Source: a virus. Taken from it: a DNA stretch of 26,454 nt. The stretch covers positions 1 to 26,454 of the IMG/VR virus record IMGVR_UViG_3300044846_005046. The stretch is one strand, 5' to 3'. A program made the translations under genes and the position numbers. Positions 23,843 through 26,454 of this stretch are shown here, one piece after another (the stretch's first letter is position 1; each line of letters opens with the position of its first letter). Below the pieces are notes generated by a model that searched no databases, was not told where the DNA came from, and saw nothing but the letters and a program-made list of their open reading frames with translations.

Positions 23843-26454
23843 AATCCTTTACATTTAATATAATAATCTAATGCTTCACTAGCATCTAAGTTAGGGTTTT
23901 TTATTGTTTCTTCAGCAAAGAAGCTTTTAAATTCTGGAGTATTCATGATTTCTAATTGTTCATTAATACTTTTACCACTAAAAGTTAAAGGTGTTTGATT
24001 AAATAAATCAAGTTGAGTATCTTTAATACTATCACTTACCATATTTGATTTAACACTAGTAGATGGTTGAGTAACAAAATTTTTGAATCCTTCTATATCT
24101 TGTTTACTTCCTAATATATGTATTTGTTCTGGTTCTCTAACAATAACTTCTTCTGATGGTCTATCTGTATAATCTCCAGCTTTATTAATCATCCCATCAT
24201 AATTTTTATCAAGTGATTCTAATGCTTTATCTTTAGAATTAAAAGTTTTATCTTCAAAAATAACTGGATTTTTTAAATTTACTATAGCTCTATAAAGAAT
24301 ATCTCCTTCTCCTGTATAATATTCTTTAGCATGATCTATATTATATGCAAAATATATATAATCAGTAAAATATGCTGATTTGTTTTTGTCAAATTTTTCA
24401 CCTTCTAATTTCCCTGAAGCTTGATGATAAACAATATCTTTTACTTTACTATCAGGAAATATAGTAGATAGATACTGAGAGTATTGTTCAGGTGTTCCTA
24501 ATTTAGCTAATTCTGGATTAGATTCAAATACTTCAGATACACCTTCTTTAATACTAGTAGTAGGTTTACCTGATACAAATTCTTTAAATCCTTTTATATC
24601 TTGTTTAGAACCTAAAGCAACAAGTTGTTTATTTGAATTAACTGCAAATTGAGTCCAATAAGGTGTTGCATAAATTTCAGCTTGATAAGTTGGAAAACCA
24701 TTTACATCTACAGGTCCAATATACTTACCCGTATAATTATTAAACTTAACATAACTATCTCTATCTAAATTTTCAACATTTAATAATGTATCACTTGTAC
24801 CTTCTGTAATTTGATTAACAGTAACATTATTAGCTGAATGATAACCTCTATCCCAATTTTTTTGAAGAGCAGTTACAAAGAAATCTGGAACATCAGCAAT
24901 AAATGCAGTTGTTCTTCCCGTCTCACCTTTATATTTATCAGCAAGTGATTTTTCTTTAGCCATGTAAATTCCTTTACCTAAATTTTTTGAACCTGTTCCT
25001 TTTTCTGGATCAAGATCTGATGCTTCTAATTTAGCAGAATCTCTAGTAGCTCTATAAACAATATCTTTTATTTTACTATTAGGAAATACACTATCTAAGT
25101 ATTCTGAATATTGTTCTGGTGAACCTATTAGAGCTAACTCAGGATTATCTTCAAACACTTCTTGTACACCCTTCTTAGTTTCAATTACTTTTTGAGCAAC
25201 AACAGGTTTTGTCATTGACAAATAATTCTTAAAGTTTCTAGTAGCTGGATCTGAAATAATATCAAAAAGCTCCATCATAGTATCTGTATTCAAAGATGTC
25301 TTCATAAAGTCATTAGAAGCTTTATCCATTACAGTAACAAAATCTTCATAAGGAAGTATTTCATTAAAGCCATATTTACTATAACCTACACCATTTTGAT
25401 ATAATGATATTAAAGGTAGAACCTTAAACATATCACTAATGTATTTATTCTCAACAGGATCAGATACTTTTTTAACATTAACATCAGCTAATTGTTTAAT
25501 GTTTTCATAGTACTGTTCAGTGTAGTTTCCTTTAACTAATAATTTTTGATTATTTAAAGAAAGTACTTTTTCACCTCCTTTTAATATAGGTGAAGCTATT
25601 TGTTGTAAAACACTATACTTATCTTTTAATCCAGAATGTTTTTCTATTAAGGCCATTAGATCATCAGCATAAGAAACATCACTCTCTGTAAAGAAGACAT
25701 TATCAGTAAAGTATTTGGAAAGTAATTCTGTTGGTATATCTAAAACATCATTACCTGAATTTACATAATTTCTCATGTAATTTTGGAAAATAGAATTTAC
25801 CATTCCATTTTTAAACTGTGTCATAAATAATGATACACCATCTTCACCTTTACCAAAAGCTTTAGTTATTGCACTTTTCTTAGACTTAACTAAATCAATA
25901 ATAGACTTAGTTACAAACTTATCATTTTTTAATTTAAATAAAGGTTCTACTAAATCAGAAATAATTTTGTTATCATAGAATGTATTTAAAATAGATTCTT
26001 CTCTTAAACCTTTTACTAAAGCAGGATCAATCTTTGAATTACTAACTAAATCATCTAAAGCAATATTTCTTTTAATTACTTCTTGTATGCTTTTAGAAGT
26101 TTTAGTATCTGGATTTGCTAATCTTATTACATCTTGGAAACCAGAGAATTGATTTTCTAATTCTAAAAAGTGCATAAAAATAGCAATTGAATGATCATCA
26201 AAATCTTTATTCTCTGGTTGATCTAAAATATTATCAAGAAGTTGAATATCAAAATTTCCATCTTTATTTAGAATACCACTTTTATTTGCAAAAATTTTAG
26301 CTGTATCATATTTCTTTTTTACAAATTTCTTAGACTCTGACTCTATTACACCAAACTCAGTTAATACTTTAACTGCTGCTTTATCTTTTACATACATCTT
26401 AGAAGTATCTGCTCCTTCTACTAAATTAGCATATGAACCACCAAGTAATCTTTG
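23839..26454 (-). CDS. Giant phage protein with tandem ART-like domains, 5'-truncated
   Basis: The frame is open to the window edge. Codons upstream of the ATG at 26397 read sensibly (GGSYANLVEGADTSK), so the true start lies outside and this is the C-terminal 871 residues. The first 400 visible residues are helical and unrecognised. Then come two tandem copies of an ADP-ribosyltransferase-like domain of the type found in phage polyvalent proteins. Copy 2 has VYHQASG (His), AYFTDYIYFAYN and EEVIVREPEQIHILG, consistent with a His-Tyr-Glu triad. Copy 1 has VYRATRD and GKGIYMAKEKS. Such domains may modify host proteins after injection (inference). The stop overlaps the start of the 2789-residue gene (ATGA), so the two are coexpressed. 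Confidence 0.78.
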   Translation of the reverse strand, partial: QRLLGGSYANLVEGADTSKMYVKDKAAVKVLTEFGVIESESKKFVKKKYDTAKIFANKSGILNKDGNFDIQLLDNILDQPENKDFDDHSIAIFMHFLELENQFSGFQDVIRLANPDTKTSKSIQEVIKRNIALDDLVSNSKIDPALVKGLREESILNTFYDNKIISDLVEPLFKLKNDKFVTKSIIDLVKSKKSAITKAFGKGEDGVSLFMTQFKNGMVNSIFQNYMRNYVNSGNDVLDIPTELLSKYFTDNVFFTESDVSYADDLMALIEKHSGLKDKYSVLQQIASPILKGGEKVLSLNNQKLLVKGNYTEQYYENIKQLADVNVKKVSDPVENKYISDMFKVLPLISLYQNGVGYSKYGFNEILPYEDFVTVMDKASNDFMKTSLNTDTMMELFDIISDPATRNFKNYLSMTKPVVAQKVIETKKGVQEVFEDNPELALIGSPEQYSEYLDSVFPNSKIKDIVYRATRDSAKLEASDLDPEKGTGSKNLGKGIYMAKEKSLADKYKGETGRTTAFIADVPDFFVTALQKNWDRGYHSANNVTVNQITEGTSDTLLNVENLDRDSYVKFNNYTGKYIGPVDVNGFPTYQAEIYATPYWTQFAVNSNKQLVALGSKQDIKGFKEFVSGKPTTSIKEGVSEVFESNPELAKLGTPEQYSQYLSTIFPDSKVKDIVYHQASGKLEGEKFDKNKSAYFTDYIYFAYNIDHAKEYYTGEGDILYRAIVNLKNPVIFEDKTFNSKDKALESLDKNYDGMINKAGDYTDRPSEEVIVREPEQIHILGSKQDIEGFKNFVTQPSTSVKSNMVSDSIKDTQLDLFNQTPLTFSGKSINEQLEIMNTPEFKSFFAEETIKNPNLDASEALDYYIKCKGL
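24048..24534 (-). repeat. ART-like domain, copy 2
   Basis: Begins EVFESNPELAKLGTPEQYSQ and ends near LGSKQDIEGFKNFV. The same framing segments bound copy 1, marking an internal tandem duplication. This copy keeps a candidate His-Tyr-Glu set: His in VYHQ, Tyr in YFTDY or YIYFA, Glu in PEQIHIL or EEVIV. Confidence 0.72.
24535..25161 (-). repeat. ART-like domain, copy 1
   Basis: Begins EVFEDNPELALIGSPEQYSE, contains IKDIVYRATRD where copy 2 has VKDIVYHQASG, and ends near LGSKQDIKGFKEFV. The copies differ between the framing segments; copy 1 is longer and carries Arg in place of His. Confidence 0.7.

Noticed and set aside
1-26454. Stop-codon reassignment, as known in some crAss-like phages
   Set aside because: TAA, TAG and TGA each end genes with tightly spaced downstream starts, and no gene appears broken by an in-frame stop.
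1-26454. tRNA genes, CRISPR arrays, insertion sequences
   Set aside because: No TTCGA-type T-loop, no regularly spaced direct repeats and no transposase-like protein were seen; gaps between genes are all shorter than 100 bases.

Overview
The window looks like part of a crAss-like (order Crassvirales) phage genome, most likely infecting a gut Bacteroidales host. The evidence is a compact family-B DNA polymerase in a tight replication cluster, and a convergent block of giant polyvalent proteins. One of these carries segments I recognise from crAss-like giant proteins, such as residues reading ISAFTKP and YSGSVWDASEK. The DNA is AT-rich. Most start codons follow A/T-rich leaders without a convincing Shine-Dalgarno, as expected for Bacteroidetes-type initiation. 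Stops TAA, TAG (2185-2187, 6556-6558) and TGA (348-350, 4647-4649, 10254-10256, 23839-23841) all end genes, so I see no stop-codon reassignment here. Phage-family placement rests on recall and motif reading, not a search.

Layout. Bases 1-15394 (+ strand) hold the replication/recombination block. It appears split by hairpin terminators into four units. (1) 1-3608: end of a conserved phage protein, a small membrane protein, a DnaB-type helicase core, an unknown gene, a Sak4-like RecA-fold ATPase and an SSB-like protein. (2) 3666-8901: a primase-like Toprim protein, a SegE-type GIY-YIG nuclease, DUF6878-like and DUF6915-like proteins, two small unknowns, then a VWA/HExxH metallopeptidase-like protein paired with a MoxR-like AAA+ ATPase. 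(3) 9000-12234: an unknown acidic-tailed protein overlapping a RecB/Cas4-type PD-(D/E)XK nuclease, and two unknowns. (4) 12312-15394: family-B DNA polymerase and a DUF932-like protein. Genes abut or overlap by a few bases (ATGA, TAATG), so translational coupling is likely.

Bases 15473-26454 (- strand) hold two giant genes overlapping by ATGA. The right-hand one runs off the window edge and carries two tandem ADP-ribosyltransferase-like domains. The 2789-residue one carries two copies of a zincin-like metallopeptidase module, long helical regions, a LysM-like domain and one hydrophobic segment. By analogy with crAss-like phages these are probably virion-packaged proteins delivered into the host; that is inference. 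A bidirectional UUCG hairpin terminator (15431-15462) separates the two convergent blocks.

The genes in the left block could together form a replisome: helicase, primase, polymerase and SSB, plus annealing ATPase and nuclease for recombination-dependent replication. The MoxR-VWA pair and the small DUF cluster look like accessory functions riding in the primase operon. Genome-wide CpG is strikingly rare (about 45 by eye in 26 kb). No gap longer than 100 bases lacks a gene, and I found no tRNA, rRNA, CRISPR array or insertion sequence.
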